NCBI GenBank assembly: GCA_963789885.1
Contig: CAWBNB010000049.1
Location: forward strand, 62,001 to 126,000
Length of the DNA: 64,000 nucleotides
Reading direction: 5' to 3'
Source: DATEDA01 sp963789885
Lineage (GTDB): Bacteria > Pseudomonadota > Gammaproteobacteria > Burkholderiales > SG8-39
Shown here one piece after another: positions 51,778 through 62,604 of this stretch. Position numbers and translations under genes: made by a program. Position 1 is the first letter of the stretch, and the number at the start of each line of letters is the position of its first letter. A model generated the notes under the pieces. That model worked only from the letters and a program-made list of their open reading frames with translations. It did not search any database and had not been told where the DNA came from.

Positions 51778-54440
51778 ATGAACGGCGCGGCGCTGCCGGT
51801 CTTTCCGAACTACACGCAGCTTCCGTCCCGTGTCCCGATCGCGGCCTGGCACGTGCTCCGCGTGCTCAGCGTCGCCGCGGCCGTCGCGCTCGCGGGCCTC
51901 CTCGTCGTCCGGCCCGAGCAGGGGCTCTTCCTGCTGTGGCAGCTCGTCATCCCGATCGTCCCGGCCGTCTTCCTGGTCGCGCCCGGGCTGTGGCGCAACG
52001 TCTGCCCGCTCGCGGCGCTCAACCAGCTGCCGCGCGGTCGCCGGGTTCACGAAGGGGCTCACGCACACGCCCGCGATCCGCGAATACAGCTTCGTCATCG
52101 GCATCGCCGCGTTCTTCGCGCTCGTGTCGGCGCGCAAGTTCCTGTTCAACGCCGACGGCGCGACGACCGCCGCGCTGATCCTCGCCGCGCTCGGCCTCGC
52201 GTTCCTCGGCGGCGTCGTCTTCAAGGGCAAGAGCGGCTGGTGCTCGAGCGTGTGCCCGCTCTTGCCGGTGCAGCGGCTCTACGGGCAGACGCCGTTCGTC
52301 ACGGTCCCCAACTCGCATTGCCGCCCCTGCGTCGGCTGCACCAAGAACTGCTACGACTTCAACCCCAAGGTCGCATACCTCGCCGACCAGTACGACGATG
52401 ACCGGCGCTACGTCGGCTACCGCCGCTTCTTCGCGGCGGTGTTCCCCGGATTCGTCGCGGCGTTCTACCTCGTGCCGGACCCGCCCGCGGTGACCGTGCC
52501 GCGGATGTACTTCGAATTCGCCGCCTACATGGCGGTGAGCCTCGCGGCGTTCACGACGCTCGAGACGTTCGCCAAGGTCCGCGTCAACACGCTGACCGCG
52601 CTGTTCGCGGCGGTCGCGTTCAACGTCTACTACTGGTTCAGCGCCGAAACGATCGTCGGCGCCGTCGGTGCTCTCGCCGGGACGACGCCGGCGCCGCTCC
52701 TGGGTTGGGTCATCCGCGGGCGCGGTGCTTGCGGTCACCGTCGTCTGGCTGGCGCGCACGCTGCTCGTCGAGCGTCGCTTCGTGGCGCTCTCGGTGGCGA
52801 CCGCGAGCGCGCCGGCCGCGCGGCTCGGCGAGGGCGCCGCGATCGCGCTCGAGAAAGCGGCGACGCGCGAGCGCGCGCAGGTGTCGTTCAAGCCCGAGGG
52901 CAAGCGGGTCGCCATCGAGCCGGGCCAGACGCTGCTCGCGATCGCCGAGCAGTGCGGCCTCACGCTCGAATCGGGCTGCCGGATGGGGATCTGCGGCGCC
53001 GACCCGGTCGCGATCCTGGAGGGCATGGGGAACGTTTCCGCGCTCGGTGACGACGAGCGCGCGACGCTCGCGCGGCTCGGTCTCGCCGACAACACGCGGC
53101 TCGCCTGCTGCGCGCGGGTGAACGGCCCGGTCGCCGTCTCGCTCACGCCGCAGCGCCGGGCGGCGACGCGCACCGCGCCCGCGCCGGCGGCGCGCTTCGA
53201 CCCGGCCGTCCGCCGCGTGGTCGTCATCGGTCACGGCATCGCCGGCGTGACCGCTGCGGACCACGTCCGGCGGCTCAATCCCGACTGCGAAGTCACGGTC
53301 GTGGGCAAGGAGAAGTTCCCGCTCTACAACCGCATGGGCATCACGCGGCTGATCTACGGCCGCTCGGCGATGCAGGGGCTCTACCTGCTGCCCGACGCGT
53401 GGTACGCAGAAAATGCGATCTCCTGCTGGCTGAATACGCGCGCCGCGCGGATCGACGTCGGCGCGCAGACGGTCGCGCTCGCCACCGGCGAAACGCTGCC
53501 GTACGACCGGTTGATCCTCGCAACCGGCAGCGCGGGCTACGTCCCGACGATCCCCGGGTTCGGCGCCGCGGGCACCTTCGTGCTGCGCGAGGCCGAGGAC
53601 GCCATGTACATCCGCTCCTACGCGCAGGACACGGACGCGCGCAACGCGGTCGTCGCGGGCGGCGGGCTGCTGGGGCTGGAGGCCGCGTACGCGCTCCTGA
53701 AGCTCGGCCTGCGCGTGACGGTGCTCGAGCGCGGGCGCTGGCCGCTGCAGCGGCAGGTCGACGAGCGCGGCGGGACGGTCCTCCGCGAGTACCTCGCCGG
53801 GCTCGGCATCCAGGTCTTCGTCGAGTCGGAGGTGGCACGCCTCGCGGTCGAGGACGGGCTCGTCAAGGAGGCGGTGCTGCGGGACGCCCGGGCGCTGCCA
53901 TGCGACGTGTTTCTCGCGTGCGCCGGGATCCGTCCCAACGTCGCCCTCGCCGCGGAGGCGGGCCTGACGGTGAACCGCGGCGTCGTCGTCGACAGCCACC
54001 TGCGGACGAGCGCACCGAACATCTACTGCGTCGGCGACGCGGCGGAGTTCCGCGGCGAGCTCTACGGCCTGTGGCCGGCGTGCGTGGAGCAGGGCGCGAT
54101 CGCGGCGGCGAACGCGGTGGGCGACGACAAGGAGTACGCCGGCACGATCCCGTCGACGATCCTCAAGGTGGTCGGCGCCGACCTCGCGTCGATCGGACGC
54201 ATCGCTGCGACCCCGGAGGACCAGGTGGTCGTGTTCGAGGATCCCGAGGCGCGCCGCTACGCGAAGCTCGTGGTCGCCGGCGGGAAGATCGCCGGCGCGA
54301 TCCTCCTCGGCTTTCCGAAGGAGGCCCCGCTCGTCACCGAGGCGCTGAAGAGCGGCCGCGACGTGAGCCGCGACATCGGGGCGCTGCGCGTCGGCGACTG
54401 GAGCGTGCTCGAGCCGGCGGCCGAGGGCGCGACGGCATGA
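51778..54440 (+). pseudogene. Membrane Fe-S / ferredoxin / NirB-like flavoprotein fusion, two frameshifts
   Basis: Three frames combine to one 886-residue redox protein. Part 1 (about 1-300) is a membrane segment with RNVCPLAALNQLPR, WCSSVCPLLPVQRLYG and a CX2CX2CX3C [4Fe-4S] site in HCRPCVGCTKNCYDF. Part 2 (about 335-460) is a plant-type ferredoxin domain with ESGCRMGICGADP and LACCARVNG, where Asp stands at the third usual Cys and an extra Cys occurs later. Part 3 (about 470-886) is a two-dinucleotide flavoprotein (VVVIGHGIAGVTAADHV, VVAGGGLLGLEAAYAL) like NirB or rubredoxin reductases. Extra bases at about 52034-52037 and 52718-52720 break the frame. Electron flow between NAD(P)H and the membrane is inferred. 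Confidence 0.78.
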
Positions 54441-54793
54441 GGAATCTCGCGCCGGAGGTCTTCCGCCAGCGGTTGCTGGTCGAGGGCCGCTACGTCGGCG
54501 AGGTCACGCGCGAGCGGCTCGCCGCGTACCTGCTCGGCATCGCCGCGCATCTCGACCTGAGGGCGTACGGCGAGCCGACGATCTACTCGCCGGCCGGGCT
54601 CGGAAAGGCGGAGAACCAGGGCTTCGACGCGTTCCTGCCGCTGATCGATTCCGGCATCGCGGCGTACGTGTGGACGAGCGCGAAGTTCTTCTCGATCGTG
54701 CTCTACACCTGCAAGGGTTTCGACGCGCAGGCGGCGGTCGGCTACACCCGCGAGTTCTTCGGCGCGGGCGAAATCGAGTCGCTGGCGTTTTAG
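54437..54793 (+). CDS. S-adenosylmethionine decarboxylase (SpeD)-fold protein, atypical site
   Basis: A 118-residue protein whose second half aligns by eye with SpeD/SpeH: LPLIDSGIAAYVWTSAKFFS then IVLYTCKGFDAQAAVGYTRE and FFGAGEIESLAF. In SpeD the chain is cut before a Ser to make a pyruvoyl group. That Ser is kept (after Asp instead of Glu), as is the Cys in the YTC strand, but the following His residues are lost. It may be non-catalytic or a different pyruvoyl enzyme. The ATG overlaps the fusion gene stop (ATGA). Spermidine synthesis genes are absent here. Confidence 0.7.
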   Translation: MRNLAPEVFRQRLLVEGRYVGEVTRERLAAYLLGIAAHLDLRAYGEPTIYSPAGLGKAENQGFDAFLPLIDSGIAAYVWTSAKFFSIVLYTCKGFDAQAAVGYTREFFGAGEIESLAF

Positions 54794-54870
54794 TGTTCCG
54801 TCGCCGAAGGCCGGGCGTTCGTCCATTCGCCGCTACGCCGTACCCGATTTCACCACCGAGGGACGTTCCG

Positions 54871-56223
54871 ATGCATTGCATGCGCAAAAACCTGTTGAAC
54901 GCCGTCCTTGTCCTCGGCTGCTGCCCGGTGTCGGTCGCCCTCGCGCAGGACCGGCCGCCTAGCGGGGTGCTGTTCGAGAACGTCCGCATCTACAGCGGGA
55001 CGGCCGACCGCCTGTCGGCAGCGTCGAACGTTCTCGTAGTGGGCAACGTGATCAGGACGATCTCGAGCGGGCCGATCGCGGATCCGGCCGGCGTCGAGGT
55101 GCAGCGCATCCGGGGCGGCGGGCGCACGCTGATGCCCGGACTGATCGACAACCACTGGCACACCATGCTCGTCCGACCCCTGCCGTCGCAGGCCATCGAG
55201 AGCGACGTCGGCTATCTGAACCTGCTGGCCGGCGCGGAGGCGCAGGCCACCCTGATGCGAGGCTTCACGAGCGTGCGGGATCTGGGCGGGCCGTCGTTCG
55301 GGCTGAAGCGCGCCATCGACGAGGGCCTCGCGGTCGGACCGCGCATCTATCCGTCCGGCGCGATGATTACCATCACCGGCGGTCACGGCGATTTCCGCAG
55401 CCCATCCGAGCTGCCGCGGCGACTGGGCGGACCGCTGTCGCGCATGGAGCTCATCAACGGCAGCATGGTGGCCGATTCACCGGACGAGGTGCGGGTCCGC
55501 GCACGTGAGCAGCTCCTGCTCGGGGCCTCGCAGATCAAGCTGACGGCCGGCGGCGGCGTCGCGTCGCCGCACAGTCCCCTGGACGTGTCCACCTTCAACG
55601 AGGACGAGCTGCGGGCGGCGGTGCAGGCCGCCGAGAACTGGGGGACCTACGTCGGCGTGCACGCGTACACCCCGGCCGCCATACGGCGGGCCATCGCCGC
55701 GGGCGTAAAGGTCATCGAGCACGGCCACTTGATGGACGATCCGACCGCCGAGCTCATCGCGCAGAAGGGCATCTGGTTGAGCTTCCAGCCCTTCACGGAC
55801 GACGCGGCCGCCGCGTTCCTGGCGCCGGCCAATCGTCTTCGGTTGCAGCAGGTGATCGCGGGGACCGAACGGACCGTCGCGCTGGCCAAGAAATACCGGA
55901 TCAAGATGGCGTTCGGAACCGACATCCTGTTCTCCGCGTCTGCGGCGACGCGACAGGGGGCGGAGCTCGTCAAGATGCTCAAGTGGTACACCGCACCGGA
56001 GGCCCTGGCGATGGCCACCAGCACCAATGCCGAGCTGCTCAAGCTGTCGGGCCCGCGCGACCCGTACCCGGGCCGGCTGGGCGTCGTGGAAGAAGGCGCG
56101 CTGGCGGATCTGCTGCTGGTGGACGGCGACCCGCTGACGAACCTCAAGCTGATCGAGGAGCCGGCGAAGAACTTCGTGGTGATCATGAAGGACGGCAGGA
56201 TCTTCAAGAACCTCCTGCAGTGA
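54871..56223 (+). CDS. Exported imidazolonepropionase-like amidohydrolase
   Basis: A 450-residue metal-dependent hydrolase. The signal peptide is about residues 1-26 (LLNAVLVLGCCPVSVALAQ), possibly lipoprotein-like at the Cys pair, though no clear lipobox follows. The metal site is LMPGLIDNHWHTML (HxH); other ligands lie in KLTAGGGVAS, GVHAYTPAAI, VIEHGHLM and AFGTDILFS. Relatives act as amidohydrolases or Xaa-Pro/Xaa-Arg dipeptidases. GAGGGA eight bases before the ATG supports the start. The SDR gene follows 39 bases later. Confidence 0.88.
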   Translation: MHCMRKNLLNAVLVLGCCPVSVALAQDRPPSGVLFENVRIYSGTADRLSAASNVLVVGNVIRTISSGPIADPAGVEVQRIRGGGRTLMPGLIDNHWHTMLVRPLPSQAIESDVGYLNLLAGAEAQATLMRGFTSVRDLGGPSFGLKRAIDEGLAVGPRIYPSGAMITITGGHGDFRSPSELPRRLGGPLSRMELINGSMVADSPDEVRVRAREQLLLGASQIKLTAGGGVASPHSPLDVSTFNEDELRAAVQAAENWGTYVGVHAYTPAAIRRAIAAGVKVIEHGHLMDDPTAELIAQKGIWLSFQPFTDDAAAAFLAPANRLRLQQVIAGTERTVALAKKYRIKMAFGTDILFSASAATRQGAELVKMLKWYTAPEALAMATSTNAELLKLSGPRDPYPGRLGVVEEGALADLLLVDGDPLTNLKLIEEPAKNFVVIMKDGRIFKNLLQ

Positions 56224-56262
56224 GGAATCGAACCAATCGACAAATCGATAAGGAGCTTGCCA

Positions 56263-57054
56263 ATGAATCTTGCTGACCGTACGGCAGTCGTCACCGGCGC
56301 GGGTTCCGGCCTCGGACGGGCGATCGCGCTCGCGCTTGCCGCGCGCGGCGCGAGGGTCGCGACCGTCGACCTCGACGCGGCGTCCGCGGAGGAGACGGCG
56401 AAGATGATCGGCGCCGCGGGCGGCGGCGCGGCGGCGTTCCGGGCCGACACCAGCGTTGCCGCCGACATCGATCGCGCAGTGGCCGGGGCGGTGAGCCGGT
56501 TCGGTCCGCTCGAGATCATGGTCAACAACGCCGGGATCCTCGACGGTTATTTCAGCGTGGACGAGATGACCGAGGCCGTCTGGCGGCGCGTGATCGACAT
56601 CGATCTCACCGGCGTGTTCCTCGGCTGCAAGCGCGCGCTGCAGGACATGCTCCCGCGCGGCCGCGGCCGGATCGTGAACATGGCGTCGGTGGCCGGGCTC
56701 AACGGCACTGGCGGGGGCGCGGCGTACATCGCCGCCAAGCACGGCGTCGTCGGACTCACCCGCCAGATGGCGGTCGCCTATTCGGCGCGGGGCATCACCG
56801 TGAACGCGGTCTGCCCGGGCGCGATTCCCACCGGCTTGCGCCAGAACTCCCAGGGAATCCTCGGCCCGGGCGTGCCCGACATGAGCGGCCGCGGCGTCGC
56901 CGTCAGCGACGAGCAGGTCCGCGCCCTGGTGCCCGCCGGGCGGCGCGGCACGGTCGAGGACGTCGCCTCCGCGGTGTGCTACCTCGCGAGCGACGAGGCC
57001 GGCTACATCACCGGTCACACGATGGTCGTGGACGGCGGGTGGCGCGCGAAGTGA
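56263..57054 (+). CDS. Short-chain dehydrogenase/reductase
   Basis: A 263-residue classical SDR. The cofactor site is VVTGAGSGLGRAIALAL, followed by VATVDLD, whose Asp favours NAD. NNAG is present, and the catalytic Ser/Tyr/Lys are in MASVAGL and AAYIAAKHG. The C-terminus TGHTMVVDGGW is typical. AAGGAG eight bases before ATG 56263 fixes the start. Substrate unknown; it may act on the product of the amidohydrolase encoded just upstream. Confidence 0.93.
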   Translation: MNLADRTAVVTGAGSGLGRAIALALAARGARVATVDLDAASAEETAKMIGAAGGGAAAFRADTSVAADIDRAVAGAVSRFGPLEIMVNNAGILDGYFSVDEMTEAVWRRVIDIDLTGVFLGCKRALQDMLPRGRGRIVNMASVAGLNGTGGGAAYIAAKHGVVGLTRQMAVAYSARGITVNAVCPGAIPTGLRQNSQGILGPGVPDMSGRGVAVSDEQVRALVPAGRRGTVEDVASAVCYLASDEAGYITGHTMVVDGGWRAK

Positions 57055-57067
57055 TTCGGGCGCGGGC

Positions 57068-57982
57068 CTAAGCCTTCACCAGGGGGACGATGTCGCCGCC
57101 ATCGCGAGCGATCGCCCTCGCGCGCACGAGATCGGCGACGAGCCAGTCGGCGAGCGCCTCCGGCTTCATGTGCAGATGGCGCGCGTTTAGCTCGCGCAGC
57201 AGCCCGACCTCTTCGCAGGAGCGTGGCAGGTCCGCCACCGCCATCCGCCGCTTCTCGAGCAGGGCGAAGACGAGCAGCACCTTCACGCAGTGCCGGGCGT
57301 GCCGCGTGACGTCCTCCTCGTAGCCGTCGAGGCGGTAGAACGAGCGCTCGAGCGCGCGGGTGACGTCGGCGAACACCCGTCCGTGGCCGGGAATGACGGT
57401 GCGCACGCCGAGCTTCGCGATCGTTTCGAGCGTCGCGCGCGCTTCGCCGAAAGCGGCGAGCTCGCCAAAGAGCGCCGGGAACACGATGCCGAATCCGTCC
57501 TCCCACAGCGCGTCGCCCGAGACGAGGATCCCGTGCTCGGGGGCGAAGAACATCAGCGCGTGCGGATCGTGGCCGGGGGCCGCGAGCGCCTGCCAGTCGA
57601 TGTCGCCGAGCCGGAACGTGTCGCCGGCGCGCAGCGTGTCGTCGTAGCGGAAGCGCTCGGCCCGCTGGCCGGCGAAACCGAGCACGAGCTCGCGCTCGTC
57701 CCAGCGGTCGACGAGCGGCGCCTCGCCGGCGGGGATCGTGATGCGGCAGCCGTGCACGTCCTGCAGCGCGCGGTTCGCGCCCATGTGGTCGGAGTGGCAG
57801 TGGGTGTTGACGAGCCGTGCGAGCGGCTCGCCGCCGAGCGCGTGCGCGACGAGCGCGAGAGTCTGCGGCGCATGCGTGAGATATCCGGAGTCGATCAGCG
57901 CGGCGCCGTCCGTCCCGCGCAGGAGGACGTTGTTCGACGAGAGCCAGCCGCGCTCGAAGACCCGGATCTGCTCAGGAAGCAA
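57068..57982 (-). CDS. MBL-fold metallo-hydrolase
   Basis: A 304-residue metallo-beta-lactamase-fold protein. The zinc motif is NTHCHSDHMGAN (HxHxDH), with the further ligands in APGHDPH, VSGDALWEDG and VIPGHGR. The C-terminal 90 residues are helical and may select the thioester or ester substrate, as in glyoxalase II-like or acyl-CoA-related hydrolases. The start is taken as TTG 57982, which overlaps the end of the DUF1289 gene; no ATG or GTG fits. It is the last gene of the liu-type operon. Confidence 0.82.
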   Translation of the reverse strand: MLPEQIRVFERGWLSSNNVLLRGTDGAALIDSGYLTHAPQTLALVAHALGGEPLARLVNTHCHSDHMGANRALQDVHGCRITIPAGEAPLVDRWDERELVLGFAGQRAERFRYDDTLRAGDTFRLGDIDWQALAAPGHDPHALMFFAPEHGILVSGDALWEDGFGIVFPALFGELAAFGEARATLETIAKLGVRTVIPGHGRVFADVTRALERSFYRLDGYEEDVTRHARHCVKVLLVFALLEKRRMAVADLPRSCEEVGLLRELNARHLHMKPEALADWLVADLVRARAIARDGGDIVPLVKA

Positions 57983-58190
57983 TGCTGTTCTTGCGCGCAG
58001 CGAGTTTGGCGAGCACCGCGACCTTCTCCTCGCGCGTCGCGCCCGACCAGCAGGCGATCTCGTCGATGGTGCGGAAGCAGCCATCGCACCAGCCGGTCTG
58101 CGGATTCATCTTGCACACGTTGATGCAGGGCGAAGGCACGTCGTCGACCCGCCCGCCGGGGATCAGCTCGAGCTTCGGCTTCCCGCTCAT
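57972..58190 (-). CDS. DUF1289 (Fe-S-like Cys motif) small protein
   Basis: A 72-residue protein with the DUF1289 Cys pattern PCINVCKMNPQTGWCDGCFR followed by TIDEIACWSGATREEK. Four Cys in this pattern suggest a metal or Fe-S site. The function is unknown in the family. Its ATG overlaps the HMG-CoA lyase stop (ATGA), so it is made together with that enzyme. Confidence 0.85.
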   Translation of the reverse strand: MSGKPKLELIPGGRVDDVPSPCINVCKMNPQTGWCDGCFRTIDEIACWSGATREEKVAVLAKLAARKNSIAS

Positions 58191-59095
58191 GCCGCGCGCT
58201 TCGCGGCGAGCGCCTTGGCCACCTTGGACGTCGGCTCGCGCCCGAGCGCGTCGCAGATGAAGCGGCCCGCTTCGAACACCCTGGCGAGGTCGACGCCGGT
58301 CTCGATCCCCAGACCGTCGAGCATGTAGATGACGTCCTCGGTGGCGACGTTGCCGGACGCGCCCTTCGCGTACGGACAGCCGCCGAGTCCGGCGACCGAG
58401 CTGTCGGCGGTGGCGACCCCCATCTCCATCGCCGCGTAGAGGTTCGCGAGCGCCTGGCCCCAGGTGTCGTGCAGGTGCACCGCGAGCGCCGGTACCGGCA
58501 CCTCGCGCGCGACGGCCTCGATCATCCGCTTCACCTTGCCCGGGGTGCCGACGCCGATCGTGTCGCCGAGCGAAATCTCGTAGCAGCCCATCGCGTGCAG
58601 CTTCTTCGCGACGGCCGCGACCGCCCCCGGCGCTACCTCGCCCTCGTAGGGACAGCCGGCGACGCAGGAGACGTAGCCGCGCACCTTGATGCCCTTCGCC
58701 CGCGCCGCCTCGGCGACCGGCGCGAAGCGTTCCAGGCTTTCGGCGATCGACGCGTTGATGTTCTTCCGGCTGAAGGTCTCCGATGCCGCGCCGAACACTG
58801 CGATCTCTTCCGCCCCGGCCGCTGCGGCGGCCTCGAAGCCCTGCATGTTCGGCACGAGCACCGGATACGAGACGCCGGGCTTGCGCCGGATGGCCCGCAG
58901 GACCTCGGCGTGGTCGGCCATCTGCGGTACCCACTTCGGCGACACGAACGCGGTCGCTTCGACCGCTGGCAGCCCGGCGTCGGCGAGCCGTTCGATCAGC
59001 TCGACCTTGACCGCGGTGGGGACGCTCTTCGGCTCGTTCTGCAGGCCGTCGCGCGGACCCATTTCGACGATGCGGACTCTGCCGGGCAGGGACAT
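58187..59095 (-). CDS. mvaB: Hydroxymethylglutaryl-CoA lyase
   Basis: This 302-residue TIM-barrel lyase opens with RIVEMGPRDGLQNEPK. Further landmarks are PKWVPQMADHAEVL, the mid-protein GDTIGVGTPGKVKRM, the metal-site HLHDTWGQAL and the catalytic Cys in GLGGCPYAKGASGN. It cleaves HMG-CoA to acetoacetate and acetyl-CoA, the last step of leucine degradation. Its neighbours encode a biotin carboxylase and a methylglutaconyl-CoA hydratase-like protein, which supports that role. Confidence 0.95.
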   Translation of the reverse strand: MSLPGRVRIVEMGPRDGLQNEPKSVPTAVKVELIERLADAGLPAVEATAFVSPKWVPQMADHAEVLRAIRRKPGVSYPVLVPNMQGFEAAAAAGAEEIAVFGAASETFSRKNINASIAESLERFAPVAEAARAKGIKVRGYVSCVAGCPYEGEVAPGAVAAVAKKLHAMGCYEISLGDTIGVGTPGKVKRMIEAVAREVPVPALAVHLHDTWGQALANLYAAMEMGVATADSSVAGLGGCPYAKGASGNVATEDVIYMLDGLGIETGVDLARVFEAGRFICDALGREPTSKVAKALAAKRAA

Positions 59096-59104
59096 GAGGC
59101 GATT

Positions 59105-60032
59105 CTAGTACCCGCGCTCGAGATCGACCACGCCGGTCACCGGTTCGCCCGCGCTCGAGCCGTTCGATCTTGTCCGCGACCTGCGCGACCGAGTCCTCGA
59201 CCATGGTCAGCGCCGAGCAGTGCGGCGTCAGGAAGACGCGCGGATGCGACCAGAAGCGGTGCGACGCGGGTAGCGGCTCCTCGCGGAACACGTCGAGCGT
59301 CGCGCCGGCCAGCTGCCCTTCGTCGAGGAGCGCGAGGAGATCGTCGTCGACCACCAGGCCGCCGCGCGCGACGTTGACGACGTACGCGCCGCGCGGCAGC
59401 TTGCCGAGTGTCGTGCGATTCAGCAGGCCCGCCGTCTCGGGCGTGAGCGGCAGCAGGCACACGAGCGCCTGAACGCCCGCGAGGAACGCTGGCAGCTCCG
59501 TCCCGCCGGCGAAGGTCCGCACGCCGTCGACCGACTTCGCGCTCGCGCTCCAGCCCCACACCGGGAAGCCGAGCGCGATCATCGCCTGCGCAACCCTCGC
59601 GCCGAGGACACCGAGCCCCATCACGCCGACGGTGAACGACTCGTGCCGGCGCGGCCGGTGCACCTTCCACTCGGCCCGCGCCTGTTGCCCGGCGTACTCG
59701 TCGAGGCGGCGGAAATAGCGGAGCACCGCCCACCCGACGTACTCGTCCATCTGCGGGCCCATGCCGGCGTCCTCGAGGCGGACGAGCGGCACACCCGGCG
59801 GAACGGTCAGCGCCTTGAGCGTCCCGTCGACGCCGGCGCCGAGGTTGAACGCGGCCTTGAGCCGCGTCTGCCCGTCGAGCAGCTCGCGTGGCGGGTACCA
59901 GAACGCAGCGTAGTCCGCCTGCCACACCGGCCCGGGCGCCCACGCGTGCAACTGCGCCTGCGGCAGCGCGCGCGCGAACGCCGCGTGCCACTCATCGGCG
60001 TTTTTCGAGGGAATGTAGAGAAGGACTTTCAA
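59105..60032 (-). CDS. ghrA: Glyoxylate/hydroxypyruvate reductase A (GhrA-like), C-terminus frameshifted
   Basis: A 2-hydroxyacid dehydrogenase. The NAD(P) motif is VGVMGLGVLGARVAQAM, and the catalytic Arg, Glu and His lie in NVARGGLVVDDDLL, DVFREEPLP and FLTPHCSALT. As written the frame leaves the family sequence after IERLERG and runs far downstream. Removing one base of the CCC at 59148-59150 restores EPVTGVVDLERGY and a TAG at 59105, giving 308 residues, the normal length. It reduces glyoxylate or hydroxypyruvate. It is probably a passenger in the leucine operon. Confidence 0.85.
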
Positions 60033-60073
60033 GGATCCGAGGCGAACGCTTCAAGGATTGCGTTTGACGGCCC

Positions 60074-62071
<1,998 letters not shown>

Positions 62072-62163
62072 CGGTCGGTCCGCGACAGCCGGGGACGCTA
62101 GGCGCGGCGAGCGTATCACAGCCGACTCTCCACCCTGGCGGGTGGTCTGATCGGTCGACCGGG

Positions 62164-62604
62164 TCAGCCCTTGAGCCTTACACGGGCAAACACGCCCTCG
62201 CGCGAGAGCGTGTAGATGAACGGCCCAGGCTGGCGACCCGCTCTCGTGACCATGCCGGGCAGCGCGGCGACGAAGATCTGGGCCATCTCCTCACCCGTGA
62301 GCCCTTGCTGAGTCAGGAAGAAGGCCTTGACGTTCGCCGACCGCAGCGCCTCCCGCTCAAACGCGTCCCGCCGGATGCGCGCATCTTTGGACAGGACCAC
62401 CCAGCCCCGGTCGCCCATGGCCGCGAGCCATTGCACGTCCGGCGCATCGAGGTCGAAGTGGGTATCGTGAATCTCGACCTGAGCCCCGGCCGCGCGGAGC
62501 GCCTCGGCGATCACCCGGCCGCCCAGACTCCGGTCGATGAAGAAGACGAGAGAGGCGAGCCGCTCGGCGTCACGCCGCGAGCGGGAGCTCGCAGCGGACG
62601 ACAT
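62164..62604 (-). CDS. PIN-like toxin candidate (VapC45-like)
   Basis: A 146-residue protein. After a basic start, LVFFIDRSLGGRVIAEALRAAG carries the first acidic residue of a PIN-like fold. VVLSKDARIRRDAFEREAL holds the next. The C-terminus includes RQPGPFIYTLSREGVFARVRL. It overlaps by 35 bases the DUF433 gene upstream, the usual antitoxin partner of such proteins. RNase activity is expected from the fold and not shown. Confidence 0.78.
   Translation of the reverse strand: MSSAASSRSRRDAERLASLVFFIDRSLGGRVIAEALRAAGAQVEIHDTHFDLDAPDVQWLAAMGDRGWVVLSKDARIRRDAFEREALRSANVKAFFLTQQGLTGEEMAQIFVAALPGMVTRAGRQPGPFIYTLSREGVFARVRLKG

Noticed and set aside
62130..62145. Stem CCACCC/GGGTGG between the carboxylase and PIN-like genes as a terminator
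   Set aside because: The stem has only 6 bp, with no U-run in the direction of transcription. It is mentioned only as context.
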